This document shows positions 21,498 to 30,151 of a stretch of DNA of 64,000 bases, piece by piece; the first letter of the stretch is position 1; each line of letters begins with the position of its first letter. The DNA comes from Mycobacterium noviomagense (GTDB lineage: Bacteria > Actinomycetota > Actinomycetes > Mycobacteriales > Mycobacteriaceae): assembly GCF_010731635.1 (NCBI RefSeq), contig NZ_AP022583.1, positions 2,294,001 through 2,358,000 of the forward strand, given 5' to 3'. The position numbers and the translations under genes are program-made. The notes below the pieces were generated by a model. It had not been told where the DNA came from. It worked only from the letters and a program-made list of their open reading frames with translations, and did not search any database.

Positions 21498-21740
21498 TCA
21501 GGGGTATTCGGCTCGGACTTGCTGCGTGCCGTCGGTTGCCTGGTAGGCCGCGAATGGCCCGTAGGTCTCGGTCACCAATTGCCGGCGTCGAACAGGAAGA
21601 TGGCTGTTGAGTGCGGGTCTATCCCCGCGTACGGCCCGGCGCCGCCGCATGAACTGGAGCCGCCGTTCCAAGCCGATTTGAGGACCACGGTCAGCACCGG
21701 GGGAACCGTGGGATCGGCAAGGCACCCGCTACGGCATGAT
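21498..21740 (-). pseudogene. remnant of a secreted protein gene
   Basis: On the minus strand two frames together read like one protein: DPTVPPVLTVVLKSAWNGG, then PYAGIDPHSTAIFLFDAGNW, then a shift to VTETYGPFAAYQATDG and a stop at 21498. A frameshift near 21580 separates the halves, and the N-terminal signal peptide is missing because the GH76 gene begins at 21749 on the other strand. I do not recognise the family. Composition is that of a real secreted mycobacterial protein, not of noise. Confidence 0.4.
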
Positions 21741-21748
21741 CAGCAGGT

Positions 21749-22879
21749 ATGGAACAGGTCTGGGCCAACCGGGCAGCCAGCGCCGAAGCCGCGGTCACTC
21801 GCCGGCATCTCAAACGACTGTGGGCCCTGCCGGGCACCCAGCTCGGCGTGGTGGCCTGGCCGCCGGCCCGCCGCGACCGCATGTTCGGGCACTGGCACTA
21901 CTGGTGGCAGGCTCACCTGCTGGACTGCCTCATCGACGCACAGCTGCGTGATCCAAACCCCGAGCGCCGCAAGAGGATTCGCCGCCAGATCCGCTCGCAC
22001 CGGCTGCGCAACGTCGGTAGGTGGATCAACGACTACTACGACGACATGGCGTGGCTGGCGTTGGCGCTGGAGCGCGCTTCCCGGCTGGTCGGCATCGACT
22101 GCCACCGGGCCCTGGACAAGCTGACCGACCAGTTCGTCAAAGCGTGGGTGCCCGAGGATGGCGGCGGCATCCCCTGGCGCAAACAAGACCAGTTCTTCAA
22201 CGCCGCAGCCAACGGCCCGGCCGGAATCTTTTTGGCCCGCTATGGCGATCGGCTCAAACGGGCGCAGCAGATGGCCGACTGGATCGACGCCACGCTGATC
22301 GACCCGGAGACGCATCTGGTGTTCGACGGCATCAAAGCCGGTTCGCTTTCGCGCGCCCAGTACACCTACTGCCAGGGCGTAGTGCTCGGCCTGGAAACCG
22401 AATTGGCCGCGCGCACAGGCGATCCCCGGCACGCACCGCGAGTTTATCGGCTGGTCGACGCGGTCGATAAAGAAATGGCGCCAGCCGGGGTGATCAAGGG
22501 CGCCGGCGGTGGCGACGGCGGGCTGTTCGGCGGGGTCACCGCCCGCTACCTGGCTCTGGTGGCTACCACGCTGCCCGGTGATTCCGCCGACGACGTAGCC
22601 GCCCGCGACACCGCCCGAAAGCTGGTGCTGTCCTCTGCCCAGTCGGCGTGGGACTACCGCCAGACCGTCGGCGGGCTGCCCGTGTTCGGGCCGTTCTGGG
22701 ATCGCACCGCCGAACTGCCCAGCACGGCCGGCGCGCAGGCGGAGTTCGTCGAAGGCGCGGTCACCGGCTCGGAGGTGCCCGAACGTGACCTGTCGGTGCA
22801 GCTGTCCGGGTGGATGCTGATGGAGGCCGCCTATAACGTGACTGCGGATAACGTGTCTGCCGAATCGTCGGACGAGTAG
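21749..22879 (+). CDS. glycoside hydrolase family 76-like protein (alpha-1,6-mannanase type)
   Basis: A 376-aa (alpha/alpha)6-barrel protein of the GH76 type. The catalytic Asp-Asp is in NDYYDDMAWLALAL near residues 95-108. The length equals that recalled for Rv0365c. GH76 enzymes cleave alpha-1,6-mannans, but there is no signal peptide, so a cytoplasmic role, perhaps on a lipomannan-type precursor or in trimming, is uncertain. It precedes the CoA-transferase by 12 bp and may be co-transcribed with it. Confidence 0.82.
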   Translation: MEQVWANRAASAEAAVTRRHLKRLWALPGTQLGVVAWPPARRDRMFGHWHYWWQAHLLDCLIDAQLRDPNPERRKRIRRQIRSHRLRNVGRWINDYYDDMAWLALALERASRLVGIDCHRALDKLTDQFVKAWVPEDGGGIPWRKQDQFFNAAANGPAGIFLARYGDRLKRAQQMADWIDATLIDPETHLVFDGIKAGSLSRAQYTYCQGVVLGLETELAARTGDPRHAPRVYRLVDAVDKEMAPAGVIKGAGGGDGGLFGGVTARYLALVATTLPGDSADDVAARDTARKLVLSSAQSAWDYRQTVGGLPVFGPFWDRTAELPSTAGAQAEFVEGAVTGSEVPERDLSVQLSGWMLMEAAYNVTADNVSAESSDE

Positions 22880-22891
22880 AGGAGCAACTAC

Positions 22892-24241
22892 GTGAAAAAG
22901 GTCCACCCCGACGCTGCGTCAGCTCTGAATGGCTTGTTGAAGGACGGCATCACGATCGCGGCCGGCGGCTTTGGCCTTTGCGGCATCCCGGAAAACCTCA
23001 TCCACGCGCTGGTGGACAGCGGCGTCAAGGACCTCACCATCGTCGGAAACAACGCCGGCGTCGACGATTTCGGGATGGGTCTACTGCTCAAGGGCCGCCA
23101 GGTGAAGAAGGTGATCGCCTCCTATGTAGGGGAAAACAAGGAGTTCGAGCGCCAGGTGCTGGCCGGCGAGCTCGACCTCACGCTCACCCCTCAGGGGACG
23201 CTGGCCGAGAAGTTGCGCGCCGGCGGCGCAGGCATTCCCGGCTTCTACACCCGCACGGCCTACGGCACCCCGCTCGCCGAAGGCAAAGACACCCGCGTCT
23301 TCGACGGCACGGAATACGTTCTGGAAGAAGGCATCCGCGCAGATCTGGCCATCGTCAAGGCGTGGAAGGGCGATACGGCCGGCAACCTCGTTTACCGCAA
23401 GACCGCGCGCAACTTCAACCCGATGATCGCCACCTGCGCCGCGGTGACGGTGGCCGAGGTGGAAGAGCTGGTCGAAGTTGGCGAACTGGATCCCGACCTG
23501 GTGCATACCCCCGGCATCTACGTCGACCGCATCATCGAAGGACGCGACTACGAGAAGCGCATCGAGTTTCGCACCACCAGCGGCGGTGCCGCGCTGAAGA
23601 ACTACAGCCCCATTCGCGAGCTGATGGCCAGCCGCGCCGCCAAGGAATTACGCGACGGCTACTACGTGAACCTGGGCATCGGGATCCCGACCCTGGTGGC
23701 CAACTTCATTCCCGACGACATCGACGTGACGCTGCAGTCCGAAAACGGCTTGCTCGGCATCGGCGCCTACCCGAGCGACGACGCCGTCGACCCGGATCTG
23801 ATCAACGCCGGCAAGCAGACCATCACCGCGATTCCAGGGTCGAGCTTTTTTTCCAGCGCCGATTCGTTCGCGATGATCCGCGGCGGCCACATCGACCTGT
23901 CCATCCTGGGTGGGCTCGAAGTGGCCGAAAACGGCGACCTGGCCAACTGGATGGTGCCGGGAAAAATGGTCAAGGGGCCAGGCGGCGCCATGGATCTGGT
24001 GTCGGGTGTCAAACGGGTGATCGTGGTCATGGACCACACCGCCAAAGACGGCAGCCCGAAGATCCTCAAACAGTGCACGCTGCCCATCACCGGCAAGGGA
24101 GTGGTGGACATGATCATCACGGACCTGTGCGTCTTCGACGTCGAGCCGGGGCAGGGACTAACCCTGACCGAGCTGCACCCCGGAGTCACGGTGGCCGACG
24201 TGCGCGCCAAGACCGGCTGCGATTTCCGGGTGACCGTCTGA
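22892..24241 (+). CDS. fused succinyl-CoA:3-ketoacid CoA-transferase (SCOT, A+B subunits)
   Basis: A 449-aa protein with both halves of 3-oxoacid CoA-transferase in one chain. Residues 1-220 are the A subunit ([24 protein letters not shown]); about 240-449 are the B subunit ([10 protein letters not shown], and SENGLLGIG holding the catalytic Glu). The enzyme moves CoA from succinyl-CoA to acetoacetate for ketone body use. M. tuberculosis has separate scoA and scoB, so this resembles the fused eukaryotic form, with an approximately 20-residue linker. GTG 22892 with Shine-Dalgarno GAGGAG. Confidence 0.9.
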   Translation: MKKVHPDAASALNGLLKDGITIAAGGFGLCGIPENLIHALVDSGVKDLTIVGNNAGVDDFGMGLLLKGRQVKKVIASYVGENKEFERQVLAGELDLTLTPQGTLAEKLRAGGAGIPGFYTRTAYGTPLAEGKDTRVFDGTEYVLEEGIRADLAIVKAWKGDTAGNLVYRKTARNFNPMIATCAAVTVAEVEELVEVGELDPDLVHTPGIYVDRIIEGRDYEKRIEFRTTSGGAALKNYSPIRELMASRAAKELRDGYYVNLGIGIPTLVANFIPDDIDVTLQSENGLLGIGAYPSDDAVDPDLINAGKQTITAIPGSSFFSSADSFAMIRGGHIDLSILGGLEVAENGDLANWMVPGKMVKGPGGAMDLVSGVKRVIVVMDHTAKDGSPKILKQCTLPITGKGVVDMIITDLCVFDVEPGQGLTLTELHPGVTVADVRAKTGCDFRVTV

Positions 24242-24263
24242 TCTAGCAGTGCGCAAATCTTGC

Positions 24264-24294
24264 GCGAAATTGCATCTACGGTCGCGAATTTCGC
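24264..24294. terminator. weak hairpin between convergent SCOT and dedA
   Basis: GCGAAATT (24264-24271) and AATTTCGC (24287-24294) form an 8-bp stem with a 15-nt loop in the convergent gap 24242-24342. Plausible bidirectional terminator; nothing else is seen in the gap. Confidence 0.35.
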
Positions 24295-24342
24295 TCGATC
24301 ACAACCGTGCACGCAATCTGAACGCCAGTGGCTAGCCGACAC

Positions 24343-25017
24343 CTAGTCCGGCAACGGCAGCTTCTCGCGCTTCGGGGCGCGGCGACGGTTCAGCCACAGC
24401 CTTCCCGCCGAAATGAATGCGGGGATCATTGATACGAACAAGATCGCCAGGATGATCTTTTCCAGGTTGTGGTGGACGAAGTTGTTGTTGCCCAGGAAGT
24501 AGCCCAGCAGCGTCGCGCCCGCCCCCCAGGCGATGCCGCCGACGATGTCGAATCCGAGGAATACCGGGTAGCGCATGTAGGACACCCCGGCGACCACCGG
24601 GGTGAACGTCCGTATGAAGGGCATGAACCGGGCCATGATGATGGCCATCGGCCCATATTTCTCGAAGAACGCATGCGACTCCGTCACGTGGTGCTGCTTG
24701 AAGAAGCGCGAGTCCTCCTTCTTGAACAGTGCCGGGCCGATCCGCCGCCCGATGAAATAGCCGGTCTGGTCACCGAGCACCGCCACGATGGCCACGCAGG
24801 TGGCCAGCACCTGGATGCTGACCGGGGGATGGGCGCTGGCGGCCAGCAAGCCGCCGGTGAACAGCAGCGACTCACCGGGCAGCAGCGGGAAGAGCAGACC
24901 GGTCTCGACGAACACGATCAACAAAATGCCGGGCAGTACCGCATGGCCGAACACGCCGTTGGCGCCCAACCAGTACATCGGGTCGAGCAGGTTGGGCATG
25001 GCCAGGGTGGTAGTCAT
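24343..25017 (-). CDS. DedA/SNARE-associated family membrane protein
   Basis: A 224-aa integral membrane protein with about five hydrophobic segments. DedA landmarks are ETGLLFPLLPGESLLF and GDQTGYFIGRRIG in the first half and FMPFIRTFTPVVAG in the second. The family flips or scrambles lipids and supports proton-motive force. Orthologous position to Rv0364, divergent from fba. TATCTT eight bases before ATG 25017 suggests a leaderless transcript. Confidence 0.88.
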   Translation of the reverse strand: MTTTLAMPNLLDPMYWLGANGVFGHAVLPGILLIVFVETGLLFPLLPGESLLFTGGLLAASAHPPVSIQVLATCVAIVAVLGDQTGYFIGRRIGPALFKKEDSRFFKQHHVTESHAFFEKYGPMAIIMARFMPFIRTFTPVVAGVSYMRYPVFLGFDIVGGIAWGAGATLLGYFLGNNNFVHHNLEKIILAILFVSMIPAFISAGRLWLNRRRAPKREKLPLPD

Positions 25018-25025
25018 TGCCCATC

Positions 25026-25031
25026 AAGATA
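25026..25031 (-). promoter_or_regulatory. leaderless -10 of dedA
   Basis: On the minus strand TATCTT is followed by eight bases and ATG 25017. No Shine-Dalgarno is seen. Confidence 0.4.
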
Positions 25032-25112
25032 CCGGCGGCCCCCGGCGGGCTGTTGACGCCGGATCGTTGTTGCGATACTGAGGTGCGCCGCAGCAGCCAG
25101 GAAGGAAGTTCG

Positions 25113-26147
25113 ATGCCCATCGCAACGCCCGAGGTCTACGCCGAGATGTTGGAGCGCGCCAAGCAGAACTCCTACGCCTTCCCGGCCATCAACTGCACGT
25201 CGTCGGAGACCATCAACGCCGCACTGAAGGGTTTCGCCGACGCCGGCAGCGACGGCATCATCCAGTTCTCCACCGGCGGCGCGGAGTTCGGCTCCGGGCT
25301 CGGGGTGAAGAACATGGTGACCGGCGCGACGGCGCTCGCCGAGTTCGCCCACATCGTCGCGGCCAAGTACCCGATCAACGTCGCGCTGCACACCGACCAC
25401 TGTCCGAAGGACAAGCTGGACGGCTACGTGCGGCCGCTGCTGGTCATCTCGCAGGAGCGGGTCTCCCAGGGCAAGAACCCGTTGTTCCAGTCCCACATGT
25501 GGGATGGCTCGGCGGTACCGATCGGCGAAAACTTGGCGATCGCCCAGGGACTGCTCAAGGAGGCGGCGTCCGCCAAGATCATCCTGGAAATCGAGATCGG
25601 CGTCGTCGGTGGCGAAGAGGACGGCGTCGCCAACGAGATCAACGAGAAGCTCTACACCACCCCGGACGACTTCGAGAAAACCATCGACGCGCTGGGGCAC
25701 GGCGAGCACGGCAAATACCTTCTGGCCGCCACGTTCGGCAACGTCCACGGCGTCTACAAGCCCGGCAACGTCAAGTTGCGTCCCGACATCCTCGCCCAGG
25801 GCCAAAAGGTCGCCGCGGCCAAGCTCGGCTTACCCGAGGACGCCAAGCCGTTCGACTTCGTCTTCCACGGTGGTTCCGGCTCGGAGAAGTCGGAGATCGA
25901 AGAGGCGCTGCGCTACGGCGTGGTGAAGATGAACGTCGACACCGACACCCAGTACGCGTTCACCCGGCCGATCGCCGACCACATGTTCACCAACTACGAC
26001 GGTGTGCTGAAGATCGACGGCGAAGTGGGCCGCAAGAAGGACTACGACCCGCGCAGCTACCTGAAGAAGGCCGAAGCCTCGATGACCGAGCGGGTCATCG
26101 AGGCCTGCAACGACCTGCACTGCGCCGGGAAGTCGCTAAGCGTTTAG
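25113..26147 (+). CDS. fba: class II fructose-bisphosphate aldolase
   Basis: A 344-aa zinc-dependent aldolase that cleaves fructose-1,6-bisphosphate to DHAP and glyceraldehyde-3-phosphate. The zinc/active-site segment ALHTDHCPKDKL (Asp and His) and EIEIGVVGGEEDG, and the phosphate loop HGGSGSEKSEI, are intact. ATG 25113 with Shine-Dalgarno GAAGGAAG gives MPIATPEVYAEML and the same 344-aa length as M. tuberculosis Fba (Rv0363c). A GATACT hexamer lies at 25074-25079 with TTGACG 15 bp upstream. Converges on and overlaps the Rv0361-like gene by 4 nt; mgtE, which separates them in M. tuberculosis, is absent. Confidence 0.97.
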   Translation: MPIATPEVYAEMLERAKQNSYAFPAINCTSSETINAALKGFADAGSDGIIQFSTGGAEFGSGLGVKNMVTGATALAEFAHIVAAKYPINVALHTDHCPKDKLDGYVRPLLVISQERVSQGKNPLFQSHMWDGSAVPIGENLAIAQGLLKEAASAKIILEIEIGVVGGEEDGVANEINEKLYTTPDDFEKTIDALGHGEHGKYLLAATFGNVHGVYKPGNVKLRPDILAQGQKVAAAKLGLPEDAKPFDFVFHGGSGSEKSEIEEALRYGVVKMNVDTDTQYAFTRPIADHMFTNYDGVLKIDGEVGRKKDYDPRSYLKKAEASMTERVIEACNDLHCAGKSLSV

Positions 26148-27043
26148 CTGCTCGACGACTGGCAGATCTTCCACTGGTCGTCGCGGAACTGGAGGTCGAA
26201 GCTGCGGGTGGAGCGCACCTGCGGGGCATTGGCCATGAACGCGGTGACGTTGGCTTCGGCGTGTTCTCCGTTGACCACCACCTGGTCAATGCTGGCCACC
26301 ACCGGAAACTGCTTGGCCGCCGCGACTTTCCGGTACGTGTCGTGCCACGCTTGCTCGTCGTAGTTGACGTACCCGTCGCGCTCGCTGCCACAGGTGATGC
26401 TGCGCAGTATCGACAGGTCGCCGGTTTGCACGGCGACGTCGAAGTTCTGGATGGTGGTGCGAACCTGCTCCTCTTGTGAGGCCTTGTGGTGTTTGCTGCG
26501 GGTCAGCAGCACGGTGCCGAGAACGGCGACCGCGGACAGCGCCAAGATGATCAGGATTAGCGCCAGCACCCAGCCCCAGCTGCGTTGGGTCGACGGCCGC
26601 AACTTCGCGCCCAGACGCGGCGGAATCAGCTGCGGTGTAGCGGTTTTCGGCGGCACGTTCAGCGGAGCTGCCGCTTTGGACTGGTGCTCGCGAGCGCGGA
26701 ACACCTCGGTGGCGGGCTCGGCGGCGGTATCCATCACCACCGTCTCCTTGGCATCGAAACCCGGTGCGGTGAAGCGACGTTCACCGCGCTGCCGTTGTGA
26801 TTGGGCGGCTTGACCCGGGCTCTCCTGACCGGGCTGGCTCATCACCTCGGTAGCCGGTTCGACGTCACTACCGGCCCGTGGATAGGCCTCGGTGACGTCG
26901 TCGGCTTCCGATGCGGCCGTCTGCTCCTCGACGGGGTCGCTCTCGGATGCGACCCGGTCGGCACCGCCGTCGTCGACGGCTTCAGGCTCGAGCCCGGCCG
27001 CGTTCGAGGCGTCGTTGCGGTCGGGCCCTGGTGGGTTGGGCAT
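26144..27043 (-). CDS. membrane protein with cytoplasmic acidic N-tail (Rv0361-like)
   Basis: A 299-aa bitopic membrane protein. The first ~150 residues are acidic, disordered and rich in Glu/Ala/Pro. One membrane helix (about 154-178, WVLALILIILALSAVAVLG) follows, and then a ~115-residue extracytoplasmic domain that looks NTF2-like (VRTTIQNFDVAVQTGDLSIL...). Function unknown; corresponds to Rv0361. It is divergent from the DUF3151 gene, with Shine-Dalgarno GGAGGAC upstream of ATG 27043. Confidence 0.8.
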   Translation of the reverse strand: MPNPPGPDRNDASNAAGLEPEAVDDGGADRVASESDPVEEQTAASEADDVTEAYPRAGSDVEPATEVMSQPGQESPGQAAQSQRQRGERRFTAPGFDAKETVVMDTAAEPATEVFRAREHQSKAAAPLNVPPKTATPQLIPPRLGAKLRPSTQRSWGWVLALILIILALSAVAVLGTVLLTRSKHHKASQEEQVRTTIQNFDVAVQTGDLSILRSITCGSERDGYVNYDEQAWHDTYRKVAAAKQFPVVASIDQVVVNGEHAEANVTAFMANAPQVRSTRSFDLQFRDDQWKICQSSSS

Positions 27044-27142
27044 GGGCGTTGCTGTCCTCCGGCTATCGAGTCAGTAGGAAGCTTAGCGAGACCAGAATGC
27101 AATTGTGCGCCTGGCGATAATGCGGCGCGCCACAACGGCACA

Positions 27143-27568
27143 ATGAAACCCATGACGCCGATGCGTGACCTTTTGGGGCCCGATCCGATCCTGCTGCCGG
27201 GCGACCGCGACGCCGAAGCCGAGCTGCGGGCCAACTGGAACCCGGCCATCGTCGCCGCCGCCCATCCGTCGGCGTCGGTCGCGTGGGCGGCGCTGGCCGA
27301 AGAGGCGCTGGCCGAGGACAAGGCCGTCACCGCATACGCCTATGCCCGCACCGGCTACCACCGCGGGCTCGATCAACTGCGGCGCAACGGGTGGAAGGGT
27401 TTCGGCCCGGTGCCGTATTCGCACGAACCCAACCGCGGGTTCTTGCGATGCGTGGCCGCCCTGGCGCGCGCCGCCGAGGCCATCGGCGAGACCGACGAAT
27501 ACCAACGCTGCCTGGACCTGCTCGACGACTGCGATCCCAGTGCCCGCTCGGAGCTGGGTTTTAGCTAG
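27143..27568 (+). CDS. DUF3151 protein (Rv0360c-like)
   Basis: A 141-aa protein of the DUF3151 family, conserved in actinobacteria: DLLGPDPILLPGD at the start and AYAYARTGYHRGLDQLRRNGWKG in the middle are hallmarks. It appears all-alpha, with TPR-like spacing, and is of unknown function. ATG 27143 is the first start; ATG 27152 (MTPMRDLLG) is also possible and closer to the conserved N-terminus. A GATAAT hexamer lies at 27116-27121. Convergent with the CDF gene, one base apart. Confidence 0.82.
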   Translation: MKPMTPMRDLLGPDPILLPGDRDAEAELRANWNPAIVAAAHPSASVAWAALAEEALAEDKAVTAYAYARTGYHRGLDQLRRNGWKGFGPVPYSHEPNRGFLRCVAALARAAEAIGETDEYQRCLDLLDDCDPSARSELGFS

Positions 27569-28456
27569 CTACCAGCTGGCCGAGCAGTCGCCGACGCCAC
27601 CCGGCGGCTCGACCTGAACGGTGGCGTGCTGCAACCCACGCGCCGCCAGCACCGCGCGGGCGTCGTCGAGTACTCGCGTTGCGTCGCCCCGGCTGGTCAG
27701 GTGGGCGGTCGCCATGTCTTTGCCGGGTACCAGCGTCCACACGTGTAGATCGTGCACATCGGTGACGCCGTCGACGGCGCGCAGTGCCGCGCGTAGCTCG
27801 TCGACGTCGATGTGGCTCGGCGAGGATTCGGACAGGATGCGCAGCGCGCTACCGGCCAGCGAGATCGCTCGCGGCAGCACCCACAGCGCGACGAAAACGG
27901 CGACAACGACATCCGCGTAGGGCCAGTGTGTCGTCACGGTGACCAGCCCGGCGATCAGCACACCGATGCTGCCTACCGTGTCGGCGACGACCTCCATGTA
28001 CGCGCCCTTGACGGCCAGGCTGCTGGTGGAATGCGACCGTAGCAGCAGCGCCACTGCGGTGTTGGTGGCCAGACCGCCGAGTGCGACGACGATCATCGGG
28101 ATGCCCGGGATCGCCGGAGCGTTGTCGAACCGCTGCACCGCTTCGTAGAGGATGAACGCCGCTATCCCGATCAACAGCACCGCGTTCGCGACCGCGGTGA
28201 ACACCTCGGCGCGATGCCAGCCGTAGGTGCGCCGCGGCGACGAGCTGCCGCGGCGCGCCAGGATCAGCGCGGCCAGCCCCATGAACGCGGCGGCCAGGTC
28301 GGTCAGCAGATGCCCGGCGTCGGCCAGCAGCGCAATGGAACCGATCAGCAGCGCGGTGCTCAATTCCACCGCGAAGAAGCCGGCGAGCAGCACGGCGGCG
28401 CTGATCATCCGCGATATGCGGGCGTCGGCGTCGCTGTGCGTGTGACCGGCGCCCAT
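27569..28456 (-). CDS. cation diffusion facilitator (CDF) metal exporter
   Basis: A 295-aa CDF transporter with six membrane helices and a C-terminal metal-binding/dimer domain (VTDVHDLHVWTLVPGKDMATAH). Helix 2 carries the metal-site motif HLLTD; in helix 5 the usual HxxxD reads EVVAD, a variant common in actinobacterial CDFs. An N-terminal GAGHTHSDAD is a short His/Asp patch. It exports Zn2+, Co2+, Ni2+ or similar by proton exchange. An AT-rich operator covers its leaderless promoter. No counterpart is recalled at this place in M. tuberculosis; it resembles Rv2025c-type exporters. Confidence 0.88.
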   Translation of the reverse strand: MGAGHTHSDADARISRMISAAVLLAGFFAVELSTALLIGSIALLADAGHLLTDLAAAFMGLAALILARRGSSSPRRTYGWHRAEVFTAVANAVLLIGIAAFILYEAVQRFDNAPAIPGIPMIVVALGGLATNTAVALLLRSHSTSSLAVKGAYMEVVADTVGSIGVLIAGLVTVTTHWPYADVVVAVFVALWVLPRAISLAGSALRILSESSPSHIDVDELRAALRAVDGVTDVHDLHVWTLVPGKDMATAHLTSRGDATRVLDDARAVLAARGLQHATVQVEPPGGVGDCSASW

Positions 28457-28463
28457 AGCCAGA

Positions 28464-28488
28464 AATATATGCGTGCTTATGCATATAT
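28464..28488 (-). promoter_or_regulatory. AT-rich metal-sensor-type operator on the CDF leaderless promoter
   Basis: ATATATGC (28465-28472) and GCATATAT (28481-28488) form a perfect inverted repeat with an 8-nt spacer. On the minus strand the -10 hexamer TATATT (28464-28469) lies inside the left arm, seven bases before ATG 28456. Such AT-rich dyads in a GC-rich genome resemble sites of ArsR/SmtB metal sensors (NmtR, KmtR, CmtR). Confidence 0.6.
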
Positions 28489-28501
28489 GGCAAGGGCTGG
28501 G

Positions 28502-29281
28502 TCAGAACCAGGCGCTCCAGAACCGGGTCAGCCGCCCGCCGGCGACGGCCAGCCAGTGCGGCACCCCGGACAGGTCGAAAAGCCAGTACACGACGCCGAA
28601 GAACCACTGGTTCAGCGCCGGGGCGAGGAAGATCAGGAGGATCAGCAGGAAGCTGAACTGCTTGGCCGGTTCCAGCGCCCGCTGCGTCTCCGGGCTCAGG
28701 TGCGGTTCCAGCGCGCCGTAGCCGTCCAGGCCGGGGATGGGCAGCAGGTTCAGCACCACCGCGGTGAGCTGGAGGAAAGCCAGAAACGCCACGCCGGCCC
28801 ACAGCACGGGGTGGTCGGGCTGGTAGCAGAGCTGGACCAGCACCAGCAGCAGCACGGCCAGCACCAGGTTGGCGAACGGCCCGGCCAGGCTGACGATCGT
28901 GCGCCGCGCCGGTGTCATGAACGAGGTTCGCAGGTACACCGCTGCACCCGGTAGGCCGATGCCGCCGAGCGCGATGAACAGCATCGGCAGCCCCAGCGAC
29001 AGCATGGGGTTGCTGTAGCGCCGCGGGTCGAGGGTCAGGTAGCCGCGCACCGCGACGTCCCGGTCGCCGAATCGCCACGCGGTGACGGCGTGCCCGAATT
29101 CATGCAGGCACAGCGACACCAGCCAGCCCGAGATCACGAAGATGAACACCCCGACGTAGGCCAGCGCCTGGATGTCGGCCCCGGCTAGCCACGCCAGCAC
29201 GCCGCCGAGCGCCGTCAGCCCGACCATTGCCAAAAAGATGGGGCTTGGTCGCACCGACTCATGCAGGCGGCTGATGCTCAC
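28502..29281 (-). CDS. site-2 protease family protein (M50, Rv0359-like)
   Basis: A 259-aa multi-helix membrane metalloprotease. The zinc motif HEFGH sits in CLHEFGHAVTAW near residues 59-70, and the second ligand region NLLPIPGLDGYG near 181-192 supplies the Asp. Such proteases cut within the membrane to release regulators, or process envelope proteins; the substrate here is unknown. There is no PDZ domain, unlike Rip1 (Rv2869c). Corresponds to Rv0359. Confidence 0.88.
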   Translation of the reverse strand: MSISRLHESVRPSPIFLAMVGLTALGGVLAWLAGADIQALAYVGVFIFVISGWLVSLCLHEFGHAVTAWRFGDRDVAVRGYLTLDPRRYSNPMLSLGLPMLFIALGGIGLPGAAVYLRTSFMTPARRTIVSLAGPFANLVLAVLLLVLVQLCYQPDHPVLWAGVAFLAFLQLTAVVLNLLPIPGLDGYGALEPHLSPETQRALEPAKQFSFLLILLIFLAPALNQWFFGVVYWLFDLSGVPHWLAVAGGRLTRFWSAWF

Positions 29282-29338
29282 CTCATGAAGCTACCGGCTG
29301 AGGTCAATGGGCCGGCTCCTCGCCCCTCGCGGCGCTCG

Positions 29339-29989
29339 TCACCGGACCAGTAGCCAGCCCTCGATGTGCCGATAGAACGTCGAGCGCCGCGCGGGGCGGC
29401 CGGCGGCCACGCCGTCGCGGGTAACCAGCACTCCGGTGCAACCCAGCTGAACCGCTCGCCCGAGCACCCAGCGACGAGGCCAACGGCTCACCACGCGGGC
29501 CCGCAGACCCGGCAGCGCCGCGGTCGGCATGATCTGTACACCGGTGACGTCGCCGTCGAACAGCGTCGCGTCGTCGACCACCGCCTCCCCGTGCAGCGGC
29601 CCGTCGACACCTCGCCACAACGCGCTGCCCACGATCACCGCCCCGGTCTCGTCGCGGATCAGCGGCACCCGCCGAGCAGAACCGCGGCGCGCCCGCCGGA
29701 GCGCCCGACGGCCCGCCGGCAGCCGGTAGACCCGGGTCGCCGTCGTGCGGCGGCGCGGCGCATAGCCGACCTCGACGTCGAGCCGGTCGGCCCGCAGCAG
29801 CCGGGTCAGCACTGTGGCCAGGTCAGCATCGGCACCTACCACCACCAGCCGTCGATACGGTCCCACCGCGGCGTCCACATCGGCCGGGCTTTTAACCCGT
29901 TGGGTGGGCAGGCTGCGCAGCGGACCGGGGGCACGACGATCGCCGAACAACAACACCGCCACGCTGGCGGCGTTCCCGCCGGTATTCAT
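29339..29989 (-). CDS. conserved protein of unknown function (Rv0358-like)
   Basis: A 216-aa protein, Arg-rich and without signal or membrane segments. An alternating beta/alpha pattern (VAVLLFGDRRA, YRRLVVVGADADLATVL) resembles an N-terminal Rossmann-type or lipid-kinase-like fold, but no motif is decisive. Length and position between the M50 protease and purA fit Rv0358 (215 aa). ATG 29989 is preferred to the TTG at 30016. Confidence 0.7.
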   Translation of the reverse strand: MNTGGNAASVAVLLFGDRRAPGPLRSLPTQRVKSPADVDAAVGPYRRLVVVGADADLATVLTRLLRADRLDVEVGYAPRRRTTATRVYRLPAGRRALRRARRGSARRVPLIRDETGAVIVGSALWRGVDGPLHGEAVVDDATLFDGDVTGVQIMPTAALPGLRARVVSRWPRRWVLGRAVQLGCTGVLVTRDGVAAGRPARRSTFYRHIEGWLLVR

Positions 29990-30151
29990 CGGTTCCGCGC
30001 AAACCTCCCGGGACAAGCCCTGCTAGCCGGTCTCCTCAAGCTATTCGATCTGCCGATCTGACCCCGGCTGTGGTGCGGTCCTGGCACGTGGCGATAGACG
30101 AGGACAGCGACGTCTGAGAGAGGGCTGGGTCGCCGTGACCGCGATGACGGC

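Noticed and set aside
27569..28456. CDF helix-5 ExxxD as a loss-of-function change
   Set aside because: Actinobacterial CDF exporters commonly carry Glu here, so it is not taken as damage.
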